This document shows, one piece after another, positions 25,847-35,669 of a stretch of 64,000 bases of DNA. The notes beneath the pieces were generated by a model, which was not told the DNA's origin, made no database searches, and saw only the letters and a program-made list of their open reading frames with translations. The stretch comes from Sporosarcina psychrophila. Its GTDB lineage: Bacteria > Bacillota > Bacilli > Bacillales_A > Planococcaceae. The number at the start of each line of letters is the position of its first letter. Position 1 is the stretch's first letter. Where the stretch lies: NCBI RefSeq assembly GCF_001590685.1, contig NZ_CP014616.1, positions 146,501 to 210,500 of the forward strand. The letters are read 5' to 3'. The position numbers were made by a program, and so were the translations under genes.

Positions 25847-26788
25847 ATGATTGCATTAATTGTACGTAGGGCCTTTGAACTTATATTCCTTCTATTTGGA
25901 ATTTCTTTTCTCGTTTTTTCTTCAATGCACATCGCACCAGGCGATCCGGCATCGATGATTGGAGGACCTACTGCTACTGAGTCTGATTTGGCTGCAATAA
26001 GAACTAATTTAGGTCTCGATGATCCATTTCTAGTGCAATACGGAAGATATGTAAAGGATGCAGTACAGGGTGATTTTGGCTACTCATACCAAACAAAACA
26101 GCCGGTATCAGAGGCTATTGCAGTGCGATTTCCAAATACGCTCAAATTAGCTATTGCGAGTATGATAATTGCTGTTATTATCGGCATCTCCGCGGGGCTC
26201 ATTTCAGCACTACGACACAATTCTTGGCTCGATGTATCGTCGACCACTTTCGCACTCGCGGGAATATCCATTCCGAATTTTTGGCTAGGTGCATTACTTA
26301 TTCTTGTATTTGCAGTAAATTTTCAAATATTGCCAGTAGGGGGTCTATCGAGTCCCTTTTATACATGGCAGGGCATAAAAGAACTAATTTTACCGGCTAT
26401 AACCCTTGGAACTGGTTCGGCAGCGATGATCGCTCGAATGACACGTTCTTCAATGCTTGAAGTCATACGTGCAGACTATGTGAGGACTGCAAGGGCGAAA
26501 GGAGTAAAAGAACGTAATGTAATCTGGATTCATACATTGAAAAACGCAATGATTCCGGTAATAACAATTATCGGACTGAACTTTGGATTTTTGCTGGGTG
26601 GGACAATCATCACAGAGAAGGTATTTGCTATAAATGGTATTGGACGTCTAATGATTGATGCCATAGCTTCAAGAGATTTTCCGATGGTTCAAGGGTCGGT
26701 ATTACTCGTCGCAACATTGTTTGTTATTGTGAACTTGATTGTTGACATTATTTATACGTTTATTGATCCGCGAATCAAATACGATTGA
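25847..26788 (+). CDS. Peptide ABC transporter permease (DppB/OppB type)
   Basis: 313 residues, six membrane helices, with the N-terminal FGISFLVFSSMHIAPGDPA typical of DppB. The permease signature loop is RADYVRTARAKGVKERNVIWIHTLKNA, contacting the ATPases. GAGGGGGG precedes the ATG. First gene of a five-gene transport operon; the second permease gene starts 16 bases after its stop. Confidence 0.93.
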   Translation: MIALIVRRAFELIFLLFGISFLVFSSMHIAPGDPASMIGGPTATESDLAAIRTNLGLDDPFLVQYGRYVKDAVQGDFGYSYQTKQPVSEAIAVRFPNTLKLAIASMIIAVIIGISAGLISALRHNSWLDVSSTTFALAGISIPNFWLGALLILVFAVNFQILPVGGLSSPFYTWQGIKELILPAITLGTGSAAMIARMTRSSMLEVIRADYVRTARAKGVKERNVIWIHTLKNAMIPVITIIGLNFGFLLGGTIITEKVFAINGIGRLMIDAIASRDFPMVQGSVLLVATLFVIVNLIVDIIYTFIDPRIKYD

Positions 26789-26804
26789 AAGGAGAGAAAA
26801 TAAT

Positions 26805-27701
26805 ATGGAGCAATCTGTTAGCGGATTGAAATTAAAAAAGAAAACAGCATACAAGAAAGAGAAAATTTATATTGCCACGCTAAAAAAAGTATTAAAAAAT
26901 AAATTGGCTGTGGCTGGTTGTATTATTATTCTAGCTCAGGTATTGATGGCAATATTTGCGCCGTTTATCGTTATTCACGATCCGGTCAAGCAGAATCTAT
27001 CGGCAAGCGAACTTCCTATGTTCAGTGAAGGTCATTGGCTTGGAACTGATAATTATGGAAGAGATGTATGGAGTCGTATTGTTTATGGGGCCCGTGTTTC
27101 GCTAGTTGTAGGAATCGCTGCGGTGACTTTAGGCCTGATTGGTGGAGTAACGCTAGGGTTGTTAGGCGGTTACTATCGTAAACTTGACGGTGTTATTATG
27201 CGAATCGTGGATTTACTGTTCTCATTTCCAGGAATTCTGCTAGCGATGCTTATCATTGCAGTTCTCGGTACAAGTCTTGTAAATGTTGCAATTGCTATCA
27301 GTATTTGGTCTATACCGACGTGTGCTCGTATTGTTAGGGGATCCGTCTTATCGATTAAAGAAAAAGAATATATTATGGCTATGAAATCAATGGGTGCTTC
27401 CGACATTAGAATAATGCTAAAACATATATTGCCTAATGCGTTCGCCCCAATCATTGTTTTTGCCACAATGAGAATGGCCACGGCAATCCTATCAACCGCT
27501 TCACTTAGTTATTTGGGATTGGGGGCTCAACCACCGACGCCTGAATGGGGAGCGATGATTTCGCAGGGGCAAAGTTTTATGTGGACATCTCCACATCTGA
27601 CGATTATTCCTGGTATTGCAATTATGTTAACTGTATTTGCTTTCAATGTTGTTGGTGATGGTTTAAGAGATGCGTTAGATCCGAACATGGATATTCACTA
27701 A
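26805..27701 (+). CDS. Peptide ABC transporter permease (DppC/OppC type)
   Basis: 298 residues. A charged N-terminus precedes the first helix and the OppC-type segment LGTDNYGRDVWSRIVYGARVS. The cytoplasmic coupling loop is EYIMAMKSMGASDIRIMLKHILPN, and PPTPEWGAMI follows near the end. It forms the membrane pore with the upstream permease. AAGGAGAG precedes the ATG. Confidence 0.93.
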   Translation: MEQSVSGLKLKKKTAYKKEKIYIATLKKVLKNKLAVAGCIIILAQVLMAIFAPFIVIHDPVKQNLSASELPMFSEGHWLGTDNYGRDVWSRIVYGARVSLVVGIAAVTLGLIGGVTLGLLGGYYRKLDGVIMRIVDLLFSFPGILLAMLIIAVLGTSLVNVAIAISIWSIPTCARIVRGSVLSIKEKEYIMAMKSMGASDIRIMLKHILPNAFAPIIVFATMRMATAILSTASLSYLGLGAQPPTPEWGAMISQGQSFMWTSPHLTIIPGIAIMLTVFAFNVVGDGLRDALDPNMDIH

Positions 27702-27720
27702 AAACTTAGGGGGAAAGAAA

Positions 27721-29262
27721 ATGAAGAAAAACTCACTACTTATAATTATTTTTAGCTTGTTATTGATGCTCGCGGCATGTTCTGAGGGGGAATCTTCAGA
27801 AAAGGAAAAAGGAAATGGTAATAAGGGCGGTGAAAAGTCTATTATTTTTGCAACAACAAGTGATGTCGTTGGACTTTCACCTATATTAATGAATGACTCT
27901 GTATCTGCTAATGCTACTGAACATCTATATGAACAACTATTTAAGTTAAACGGAGATACAATGGAAATTGAACCGCTACTAGCTGAGTCCTATGAAAATC
28001 CGGACGAACTCACTTGGACTATCAAGCTTAAAAAGGATATTAGTTTCCATGACGGTACACCATTTAATGCGGAAGCAGTGAAATATACTTTTGAAAAACT
28101 GCGTGACCCTGCCACAGCTGCCCCACGTGCTTCGCTAATGGAACCAATTGATACGATTACTGTTATTGATGAACATACTATTGAAATAAAAACGCTTTAT
28201 CCGTATGGACCATTCCTGGCAACGCTATCCCATACTAACGCAGCTATTGTAAGTCCTACAGCTGATCAAAAACAAGACCTAATGAGAGAACCAGTAGGGA
28301 CAGGGCCATATAAATTCGTAAGTTGGACGCCTGGCGATCAGGTTGTAATGGCGGCTAATGAAGACTACTGGGGTGGGAAACCCGAAATGGATAAATTCAC
28401 AATAAAAGTTGTTCCTGAAATTTCTACAGCTATTTCCATGCTACAAGCAGGGGAAGTTCAATTCATCGATAATCTTCCAACAGAGCAAATTGAACGTCTG
28501 GAAGGGATGGGAAATATTAATATCGAGAAAAAAGAAGGAACCACAATTTACTATCTTACATTCAACCATGCGAAGGATCGTAACAAAGATCCTGATTTTA
28601 GAAAAGCAGTAGCGAGCGCGATTGACCGTGATGCATTTATCTCCAAATTGAATGGACTTGGAGTTCGCAGTGATAGTATCCTTGGGCCAAAAGTTTTCGG
28701 CTATGATGAATCAGCTGATAAAGCGGGGACTCCATATGATGTGGAGGCAGCTAAAGCACTTGTTGAAAAGAATGGATACGGTAAAGAGCCAATCAAGTTA
28801 CTGACGGCGAACCGTTCTAACTTCATTCTTATGGCTGAAATCGTACAAGCTCAATTAACGGAAGCAGGTTTCAAAGTTCAAATTGAATCGATGGAGTGGG
28901 CAACTTTCCTGGATACAGCAAGAGCGGGAGAATATGATCTGACATTTTTGAGCTGGGCAAACGTAACAGCTGATGGATCTGAAATGTTCTATCCGAACTT
29001 CCATAGTGATAACGTTGGTTCTTCTAACCGTTCTCATTACAGTAACGCTGAATTCGATAAGCTTGTGGATGCTTCAAGAAGCACAATTGATCAGGATGAG
29101 CGTAAAAATTATTTAGAGCAGGCAAATAAACTAATGCTCGATGAAGACGTAGCCGTCGTTATGAATCATGGATTTGTTACAGCAGCATTAAATAAAGAAT
29201 ACTCTGGTCTGCAACTCGATCCAAATGGAAAATGGTATATCACTGACGTTACTAGAAAGTAG
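27721..29262 (+). CDS. Extracellular peptide-binding lipoprotein (SBP family 5)
   Basis: 513 residues. Lipoprotein signal peptide with lipobox LAAC (cysteine about residue 20), a charged linker (EGESSEKEKGNGNKGGEKS), then the family 5 solute-binding domain (VSANATEHLYEQLFKLNG, LKKDISFHDGTPFNAEAVKYTFEKL in two segments). It captures the peptide for the ABC importer. Placed before gamma-glutamyltransferase, a gamma-glutamyl peptide or glutathione-like ligand is plausible but unproven. Confidence 0.93.
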   Translation: MKKNSLLIIIFSLLLMLAACSEGESSEKEKGNGNKGGEKSIIFATTSDVVGLSPILMNDSVSANATEHLYEQLFKLNGDTMEIEPLLAESYENPDELTWTIKLKKDISFHDGTPFNAEAVKYTFEKLRDPATAAPRASLMEPIDTITVIDEHTIEIKTLYPYGPFLATLSHTNAAIVSPTADQKQDLMREPVGTGPYKFVSWTPGDQVVMAANEDYWGGKPEMDKFTIKVVPEISTAISMLQAGEVQFIDNLPTEQIERLEGMGNINIEKKEGTTIYYLTFNHAKDRNKDPDFRKAVASAIDRDAFISKLNGLGVRSDSILGPKVFGYDESADKAGTPYDVEAAKALVEKNGYGKEPIKLLTANRSNFILMAEIVQAQLTEAGFKVQIESMEWATFLDTARAGEYDLTFLSWANVTADGSEMFYPNFHSDNVGSSNRSHYSNAEFDKLVDASRSTIDQDERKNYLEQANKLMLDEDVAVVMNHGFVTAALNKEYSGLQLDPNGKWYITDVTRK

Positions 29263-29270
29263 GAGAAATT

Positions 29271-30332
29271 ATGAAGGAGACATTGCTTGAGGTGAAAAAT
29301 CTAGTCACTGTTTTCCGGACGAAGGAAGGAACGCTTCCTGCTGTTCGGGACGTCTCCTTTTCTATAAATAAAGGGGAGACATTGTGTATTGTGGGAGAAT
29401 CCGGATGCGGGAAAAGTATCACGTCTCTATCGGTAATGGGATTACTTCCTTCTAACGGCAACATATCGTCGGGTGAGATTTTACTGGGTGGTAAACCGAT
29501 TCATAATCTACACCCTGAAGAGTTGAGAAAGATACGGGGTAATCAGATGTCGATGATTTTTCAGGAACCAATGACCGCCCTTAACCCAGTACTTACAATT
29601 GGCTTTCAACTAACTGAACCACTAATGCTTCATCAAAAATTAACAAAAAAACAGGCGTATGAACAAGGTATTAAGTTACTGGAACAAGTAGGTATGCCAT
29701 ACGCTGAAAAAAGAATTAGGCAGTATCCACATGAACTGAGTGGCGGGATGCGACAACGCGTAATGATTGCTATTGCTCTTTCATGTGGTCCTCAGTTGCT
29801 CATTGCGGATGAGCCAACAACCGCACTTGATGTAACGATACAAGCTCAAATTCTTGATCTGATTAAAGAGTTGAAAGAAAAACTCGATATGGGAATCATG
29901 ATGATTACGCATGACATGGGGGTTGTTGCGGAAGTCGCAGATAAGGTGATGGTCATGTATGCAGGACAGAAAGTAGAAGAAGCGCTTGTCGGAGAAATTT
30001 TCGACAACCCGAAACATCCATATACTATCGGCCTTCTCAATTCAGTACCAGATATTGATAATCCGGATTTTGAACTTGAAGCGATTCCGGGAACTTTACC
30101 AAGTCTGAGCGAAGAAATATCAGGTTGTCGTTTCCATCCTCGATGTAAATTTGCCATGGATAAATGCCGGATTGAATCCCCGCCTGAATTTAAAGTTTCG
30201 AATGGTCATACAGTTAGTTGCTGGTTACAAGAGGAGGTCGGACTTTATGGTAGTGGAAATGAAGTACACAGAACAGAACTCGCCAGAAGTGCTAGTGGAA
30301 TTGAGGGGAGTGAAAAAATACTTTCCAATTAA
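29271..30332 (+). CDS. Peptide ABC transporter ATPase (DppD/OppD type)
   Basis: 353 residues. Walker A GESGCGKS, Q-loop FQEPMTALNP, signature LSGGMRQR, Walker B LLIADEPTTALD, and the C-terminal oligopeptide domain with the cysteine cluster (GCRFHPRCKFAMDKCR, then CW) expected to hold an iron-sulfur centre. Its last 86 bases overlap the start of the next ATPase gene; the extra C-terminal tail after the cysteine cluster is longer than usual. Confidence 0.94.
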   Translation: MKETLLEVKNLVTVFRTKEGTLPAVRDVSFSINKGETLCIVGESGCGKSITSLSVMGLLPSNGNISSGEILLGGKPIHNLHPEELRKIRGNQMSMIFQEPMTALNPVLTIGFQLTEPLMLHQKLTKKQAYEQGIKLLEQVGMPYAEKRIRQYPHELSGGMRQRVMIAIALSCGPQLLIADEPTTALDVTIQAQILDLIKELKEKLDMGIMMITHDMGVVAEVADKVMVMYAGQKVEEALVGEIFDNPKHPYTIGLLNSVPDIDNPDFELEAIPGTLPSLSEEISGCRFHPRCKFAMDKCRIESPPEFKVSNGHTVSCWLQEEVGLYGSGNEVHRTELARSASGIEGSEKILSN

Positions 30333-31257
30333 GGGGGGAGTACTAAAGCGTGTGCAAGGACAAGTGAAAGCGGTTGAAGACGTTTCACTTCAGTTATATG
30401 AAGGTGAAAGTCTCGGTGTAGTAGGGGAATCTGGTTGTGGGAAATCAACATTAGGACGGGCTGTATTAGGGTTAGAAGGCCTCACAGAAGGTAAAGTATT
30501 TTTTCGCGGTAATGAAATTCAAGACTTGAAAAGAAGAGAAAGACTAAAATTTGTTAAAGAAATGCAAATGATTTTTCAAGATCCCTACGCTTCATTAAAC
30601 CCAAGGCAACGTATAGGAAATGCGTTGGAAGAGGTATTTACAATGCATACCGATTTATCTCCAAAAGAAAAGCGTGATACAGTAATTCAATTATTACAGG
30701 AAGTGGGACTTAAAGAAGAGCACTTCGACCGCTATCCACATGAATTTAGTGGAGGCCAACGTCAGCGTATTGGGATTGCTCGTGCAATAGCACTTAACCC
30801 ATCTTTTATAATATGTGATGAGGCTGTTTCCGCATTGGATGTGTCTGTTCAAGCACAAGTACTTAAACTATTAAAAGTATTGCAGACTAAATATAACTTG
30901 TCTTACATGTTTATTTCGCATGACCTAGGCGTTGTAAGATACTTTTGCGATCGAGTGCTAGTTATGTATTTAGGGACAACTGTGGAATTAGGCTCTGTAA
31001 AATCGTTGTTCGATAACCCCATTCATCCATACACGCAAGCACTACTATCTGCAATCCCTAGGCCATCAGTTCATGCTAAGAGAATTAGGGTGAGGCTAAA
31101 AGGTGATTTACCGAATCCAGCAGATCCGCCGACGGGCTGTCCGTTTCATACGCGATGCCCTGTTGCTCAAAGTATTTGTAGTGAAAAGAAACCAGTTTGG
31201 GAAGAAGTGGAACCGCAACATTTCGCAGCCTGTCATTTCGCAGGCATAAAAATATAA
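30247..31257 (+). CDS. Peptide ABC transporter ATPase (DppF/OppF type)
   Basis: 336 residues. Walker A GESGCGKSTLGRAVLGLE, Q-loop FQDPYASLNPRQ, signature FSGGQRQRIGIARA, Walker B FIICDEAVSALD, and the C-terminal cysteine motif GCPFHTRCP. The ATG at 30247 follows GAGGAGG at proper spacing even though this places it inside the preceding gene; a second ATG four codons later is also possible. Confidence 0.93.
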   Translation: MVVEMKYTEQNSPEVLVELRGVKKYFPIKGGVLKRVQGQVKAVEDVSLQLYEGESLGVVGESGCGKSTLGRAVLGLEGLTEGKVFFRGNEIQDLKRRERLKFVKEMQMIFQDPYASLNPRQRIGNALEEVFTMHTDLSPKEKRDTVIQLLQEVGLKEEHFDRYPHEFSGGQRQRIGIARAIALNPSFIICDEAVSALDVSVQAQVLKLLKVLQTKYNLSYMFISHDLGVVRYFCDRVLVMYLGTTVELGSVKSLFDNPIHPYTQALLSAIPRPSVHAKRIRVRLKGDLPNPADPPTGCPFHTRCPVAQSICSEKKPVWEEVEPQHFAACHFAGIKI

Positions 31258-31289
31258 CAGGAAATAGTATAGTTCAGAGGAGGATTTTC

Positions 31290-32894
31290 ATGGATTACTT
31301 GTATCATCCGTATCAATCTAAACGTCATACGGTATTTGCTCGAAAAGGGATGGTCGCTACATCACAGCCGCTTGCCGCAAGTGTAGGGTTGGATATTTTG
31401 CAAAAAGGAGGCAATGCAATTGATGCAGCAATTGCTACCGCGGCAGCACTTACTGTTGTCGAGCCAACTTCAAATGGCATAGGGGGCGATGCATTCGCAC
31501 TTGTCTGGGTGAAGGATAAAATGTACGGACTCAATGCATCAGGGCCAGCTCCAGCAACTTTGACGCCGGAAGCGGTGAAGGCGCTTGGTCACGACAAGAT
31601 GCCTGCATACGGAATGATTCCTATTACGGTGCCGGGTACGCCTGCTGCTTGGGCGGAATTGTCACGTAGGTTTGGCAAGCTCCCTTTAAAGGAAGTGTTG
31701 GAACCAGCGATTCGCTATGCCGAAGAAGGTTTCCCTCTCACACCGATACTTGGTAAGTACTGGGCAATTGCGTATGAAAAGTTTAAAGAACAATGCAGCG
31801 GTGATGAATTCAATACCTGGTTCGAAACGTTCGCACCGAATGGACGCGCACCTAAAACGGGTGAGATGTGGTCATCACCAGGTCATGCAAAAACACTACG
31901 AGCCATTGCTGAAACAGATGCACGCGATTTTTATGAAGGCGAAATTGCCGATGAGATTGTAGCTTGCATGGAGAAATATGGCGGTTTTATATCGAAAGAA
32001 GATCTTGCTACATACAAACCGGAATGGGTTGAACCTATATCCGTGAACTATAAAGGCTATGATGTATGGGAAATCCCCCCGAATGGTCATGGAATGGTAA
32101 CGCTGATGGCGCTAAATATTTACAAGAAACTGAGTAAACCAGAGTGGGAGTCTACTCAAACGATTCACGAACAAATTGAAAGTATGAAACTAGCATTTAT
32201 AGATGGCAAGGCATTCATTACAGAAGAAGCGGATATGCCAGTCGAGACAGCACACTTGTTATCGGATGAATACGCGGCGAAGCGGGTCTTGCTGATTGAC
32301 GATGAAGCGATGGATCCACAACCGTATGAATTGCCGAAGGGTGGTACCGTGTATCTTGCTACGGCAGATGAAGAAGGCAACATGGTCTCCTTCATTCAAT
32401 CCAACTACATGGGATTTGGTTCAGGTATTGTTGTTCCTGGAACAGGGATTGCACTTCAAAATCGAGGACATGATTTTTCGCTCGACAAAAACCACCCGAA
32501 CGTCCTTAGACCAGGTAAACGATCATATAACACAATTATTCCTGGCTTCCTCACAAAAGACGGAAAAGCGGTTGGTCCATTTGGGGTAATGGGAGGCTAT
32601 ATGCAACCGCAAGGCCATTTTCAAGTAGTCATAAATACAATCGATTTCCTGCTAAATCCACAGGCAGCGCTTGACGTGCCAAGGTGGCAGTGGACGGAAG
32701 CAAGAAAAGTACTGGTAGAGCCGGAGTTCCCGAACTATCTGGTGCAGGCGCTTATTAGAAAAGGCCATGAAGTGACAATTTCACCGGATGGCGGAGGTTT
32801 CGGACGCGGGCAAATTATATGGCGAAATCCAGAAACGGGTGTGCTTCAGGGCGGAACTGAATCTCGCACAGATGGAGCACTTGCAGTTTGGTGA
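31290..32894 (+). CDS. Gamma-glutamyltransferase family protein (YwrD-like)
   Basis: 534-residue Ntn-hydrolase of the gamma-glutamyltransferase family, with GMVATSQPLAASVGLDILQKG at the N-terminus and the autocleavage/catalytic threonine in PKGGTVYLATADEEGNMVSF. PNVLRPGKRSYNTIIPGF and the C-terminal GGGFGRGQIIWR follow. No signal peptide, like cytosolic YwrD and unlike secreted Ggt, so it would act on imported gamma-glutamyl peptides. AGGAGG precedes the ATG at 31290. Confidence 0.92.
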   Translation: MDYLYHPYQSKRHTVFARKGMVATSQPLAASVGLDILQKGGNAIDAAIATAAALTVVEPTSNGIGGDAFALVWVKDKMYGLNASGPAPATLTPEAVKALGHDKMPAYGMIPITVPGTPAAWAELSRRFGKLPLKEVLEPAIRYAEEGFPLTPILGKYWAIAYEKFKEQCSGDEFNTWFETFAPNGRAPKTGEMWSSPGHAKTLRAIAETDARDFYEGEIADEIVACMEKYGGFISKEDLATYKPEWVEPISVNYKGYDVWEIPPNGHGMVTLMALNIYKKLSKPEWESTQTIHEQIESMKLAFIDGKAFITEEADMPVETAHLLSDEYAAKRVLLIDDEAMDPQPYELPKGGTVYLATADEEGNMVSFIQSNYMGFGSGIVVPGTGIALQNRGHDFSLDKNHPNVLRPGKRSYNTIIPGFLTKDGKAVGPFGVMGGYMQPQGHFQVVINTIDFLLNPQAALDVPRWQWTEARKVLVEPEFPNYLVQALIRKGHEVTISPDGGGFGRGQIIWRNPETGVLQGGTESRTDGALAVW

Positions 32895-33496
32895 AAGGTA
32901 TACAGACTTCCCCGAGTGAGGAGAAATTACCTGTTCAGGGGAGGTGGGGGTTGCAAAAAGATTTGTTCATCGCCTTTTGCAGAGTAGGCTTATTGGGCTT
33001 CGGCGGAGGACCTTCTGCAATTCCGCTGTTCCATCAAGAAGTCGTACGCAAATACAAATGGATGGATGAAGATGAATTCAGTGATACACTTGCGCTTGCA
33101 AATGCGATGCCCGGACCGATTGCAACAAAATTGGCGGGGTATATTGGCTACAAAGTGGGGGGGAAGTTGGGCTGTCTCAATGCCATACTTGCCTCTGTAA
33201 TACCGACGTCCTTAATGATGATCATGTTAATTGGCATCTTACAGGCATACAAAGATATTCCATGGGTTAAAAACATGTCTGCTTCCGTTGTGCCAGTCGT
33301 AGCGGTTATGCTAGGCATACTAGCCTGGGATTTCATCAAAAAATCCGGCGACACCCTTGGTTGGAAGAAGGCACTGACGATGATGGTCACCGCGGGGATT
33401 TTAATGGAAGTATTGAATGTACATCCTGCATTTATTATACTAATAGTCCTTGTTTTCATCTTCCTTCCAATTAAGAGTAGGAGGGTGAAAGTATGA
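32891..33496 (+). CDS. Chromate transporter, first half-size subunit
   Basis: 201 residues, CHR family. The motif GLLGFGGGPSAIPLFHQEVV is followed by DTLALANAMPGPIATKLAGYIGY and several helices. Half-size CHR proteins work as pairs to export chromate. The GTG at 32891 overlaps the stop of the gamma-glutamyltransferase gene. A TTG at 32951 with GGGGAGG just upstream is a serious alternative start and would remove the hydrophilic first 20 residues. Confidence 0.88.
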   Translation: MKGIQTSPSEEKLPVQGRWGLQKDLFIAFCRVGLLGFGGGPSAIPLFHQEVVRKYKWMDEDEFSDTLALANAMPGPIATKLAGYIGYKVGGKLGCLNAILASVIPTSLMMIMLIGILQAYKDIPWVKNMSASVVPVVAVMLGILAWDFIKKSGDTLGWKKALTMMVTAGILMEVLNVHPAFIILIVLVFIFLPIKSRRVKV

Positions 33497-34029
33497 TTTA
33501 TGTGCAACTGTTTCTCGCGTTTTTCATATCCGGAATGCTAGGGTACGGGGGCGGACCAGCTACAATTCCTCTCGTGGAGAATGAAGTAGTTGGTACATAC
33601 GGATGGATGGACACCCAAGAATTCAGTGAGGTTGTCGCAATCGGGAATTCCTTACCAGGACCGATTGCAACCAAAATGGCTGCATCCATCGGCTATTCAG
33701 AAGGTGGGATTCTCGGAGCATTTGTCGCCTTATTTGCGTCCGTTGCACCCTCTCTGTTTCTAATGATTGGATTAATGGCAATCCTCATGAAATACAAGGA
33801 CCATCCCAAAGTGAAAAGTATAACGAAACTTATCAGGCCAATCATTGCTATCCTCTTGTTGTTCATGACTGTCCAGTTTGTGCAAACATCTGTCGGAGGT
33901 GTTGGATTTCTATTCACCGGCGTTATCGCCCTCGCAAGTTTTCTAATGCTTCAAAAGTGGAATTGGCATCCGGCATTCGTTATAATGCTAGCGCTAAGTT
34001 TTGGTGCATTGACAGGGATTGACTGGTGA
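33493..34029 (+). CDS. Chromate transporter, second half-size subunit
   Basis: 178 residues, again the CHR signature (LGYGGGPATIPLVENEVV, AIGNSLPGPIATKMAASIGYSEGG). It overlaps the first subunit gene by 4 bases (ATGA-type), starts after AGGAGGG, and makes a classic two-gene chr pair. Located at the end of the peptide transport/GGT operon before a terminator. Confidence 0.9.
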   Translation: MIYVQLFLAFFISGMLGYGGGPATIPLVENEVVGTYGWMDTQEFSEVVAIGNSLPGPIATKMAASIGYSEGGILGAFVALFASVAPSLFLMIGLMAILMKYKDHPKVKSITKLIRPIIAILLLFMTVQFVQTSVGGVGFLFTGVIALASFLMLQKWNWHPAFVIMLALSFGALTGIDW

Positions 34030-34120
34030 AACTTGCACTGCAAAAGCAGTTTTTCAATGTCTCAAGCCTCGTGCTCATAACAAACCCTGATAAGCTAGAA
34101 TTTATGGGAAAACGTATTTA

Positions 34121-34160
34121 AAAACGCCATTGCAGATATTAAATCTGGCAATGGCGTTTT
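34121..34160 (+). terminator. Intrinsic terminator after the chromate transporter pair
   Basis: Stem AAAACGCCATTGC / GCAATGGCGTTTT with additional inner pairing AGAT / ATCT. Confidence 0.88.
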
Positions 34161-34618
34161 CCTATTTGCAATGGAGTACCGATACAACACAGTAGGTGGC
34201 TGTAATCAGGTACAGAAAGGTACTTATTTACTTATTACTCGGGATAACAATTAATAACTATTTTAGAAAGTATAAGATAATAAATAAAGAGGATACAAAA
34301 GCTACTTCTGTTGAAGAGTAGTGTTACTCTAATTGGGGCCAGTCAGTCGGTGTGAAAAAGGCGTGAGTTTATAAATCGGTAGCCTTCCCCAGTCATTGTG
34401 AATCCTGTATTCATGTCACCCATACTAGGAGCAATTAATAATGGGGGAGGAAATAGAAAAATACTTGTTTTTGGTTGGTAAAAACATGTCAAGGTTGGTA
34501 CATTTCATTGGCTGTAATCACTAGGCGACCCTATTTAGAAATATAGCCCATTAGTGAATAGACATCAAAGAAAGAGTCAGCCTTTTGGGAGAACCAGTCA
34601 TACAATAATTTTTTTGAA
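34161..34618. other. Gene-free stretch at the edge of the accessory region
   Basis: About 460 bases without a gene, RNA or strong repeat that I can recognise. It separates the terminated backbone operon from the restriction-modification locus on the other strand, so it is a candidate island boundary. Confidence 0.45.
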
Positions 34619-35629
34619 TCATAGCCGTCCTGAGGTTAAAAATAAGCCATAGACGTTTTCTCGATGATATTGGATACTGTTAAGAGAGGGCTTCAAAAAA
34701 TCAACGGTTGGAATATAGATATGCTTACCATCGAAATTCCTTAGAAAGTCACTTTCAACTTCGGGGTGTACATTTATCGTGTAGTCATCATTTAATGTAA
34801 AGAACCCTTTATCGAACGACCAATGAACGTCTCGACTTAATGCTAACCCATTATTAGGCATGTAAAGTCCACCATGACTTTTAGGCATAATGTGTGCGGC
34901 TTCTAAATTTAGGAATTTTCCGTACTGGATAACATTCCTAGTAACGGCACATCTATTCTCATAGGCTACCATTGTAAAATCCCTAAAGCTGGTAGGTGTA
35001 AATAAGTCCGAAAGTTGGGTATCTGAATTTTGAATTTTATTTGTAACACTTAAGTCTACAACCGTTCGTAAAGGAGTTTTTTTACGATAAAAAATATTAG
35101 TTTCAAATTGTTCCAGACGTCCCTCGAAAATAGCATGCGCTCCCTGAACATTAGACGATTCAATAATGTTTTCACAAATTTGATACAGAACTTTGTTTGC
35201 AGGAGTAACTCTATCCGCGTAATAGACAGTTTGCGTTTCTGTATTATCTGTAGATTCCGTTATCTCTAAAGTGAGTATTGCTTTTTTTAATACAATGATG
35301 TCGTTGGTTTGGAATATGTAATGGTCCATTTCCAATGCACGGTTTAAGTATATTCTGTATTCGTTCCTCGGTCTTGCCGATGTGCTACCGTGAAATTTAT
35401 CATTGTGATAAATGTAATTGGAATAAATTTTTTCGAAATCTTGAGAGTATAATGGAATGATTGGAAGTAATGATGAATCATTTTTTACTGCTTCGGAAAG
35501 TGGTGGAAAAAATGAGAGAACGCTCGGATCTTTGGATATATATATGTATCTTCCACGGGATGGTGTATCTCCAGGCTTAGAAATACTTCCTAATTCTTGA
35601 TGGCCTAACTTTTTTAGATAGTATGTCAT
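34619..35629 (-). CDS. HNH endonuclease, probable type II restriction enzyme
   Basis: 336 residues. The C-terminal third carries an HNH_2-type nuclease core: CAVTRNVIQYGKFLNLEAAH, then IMPKSHGGLYMPNNGLALSR with DVHWSFDKGFF. The N-terminal 220 residues are not recognised and should hold target recognition. The ATG at 35629 follows AAAGGGGG. It is the last gene after two cytosine methyltransferase genes, the usual place for the cognate restriction enzyme. A terminator-like hairpin separates it from the methyltransferase genes. Confidence 0.85.
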   Translation of the reverse strand: MTYYLKKLGHQELGSISKPGDTPSRGRYIYISKDPSVLSFFPPLSEAVKNDSSLLPIIPLYSQDFEKIYSNYIYHNDKFHGSTSARPRNEYRIYLNRALEMDHYIFQTNDIIVLKKAILTLEITESTDNTETQTVYYADRVTPANKVLYQICENIIESSNVQGAHAIFEGRLEQFETNIFYRKKTPLRTVVDLSVTNKIQNSDTQLSDLFTPTSFRDFTMVAYENRCAVTRNVIQYGKFLNLEAAHIMPKSHGGLYMPNNGLALSRDVHWSFDKGFFTLNDDYTINVHPEVESDFLRNFDGKHIYIPTVDFLKPSLNSIQYHRENVYGLFLTSGRL

Positions 35630-35669
35630 AGTATTAACCCCCTTTTCTATTTCACCAATTGTAACATGG

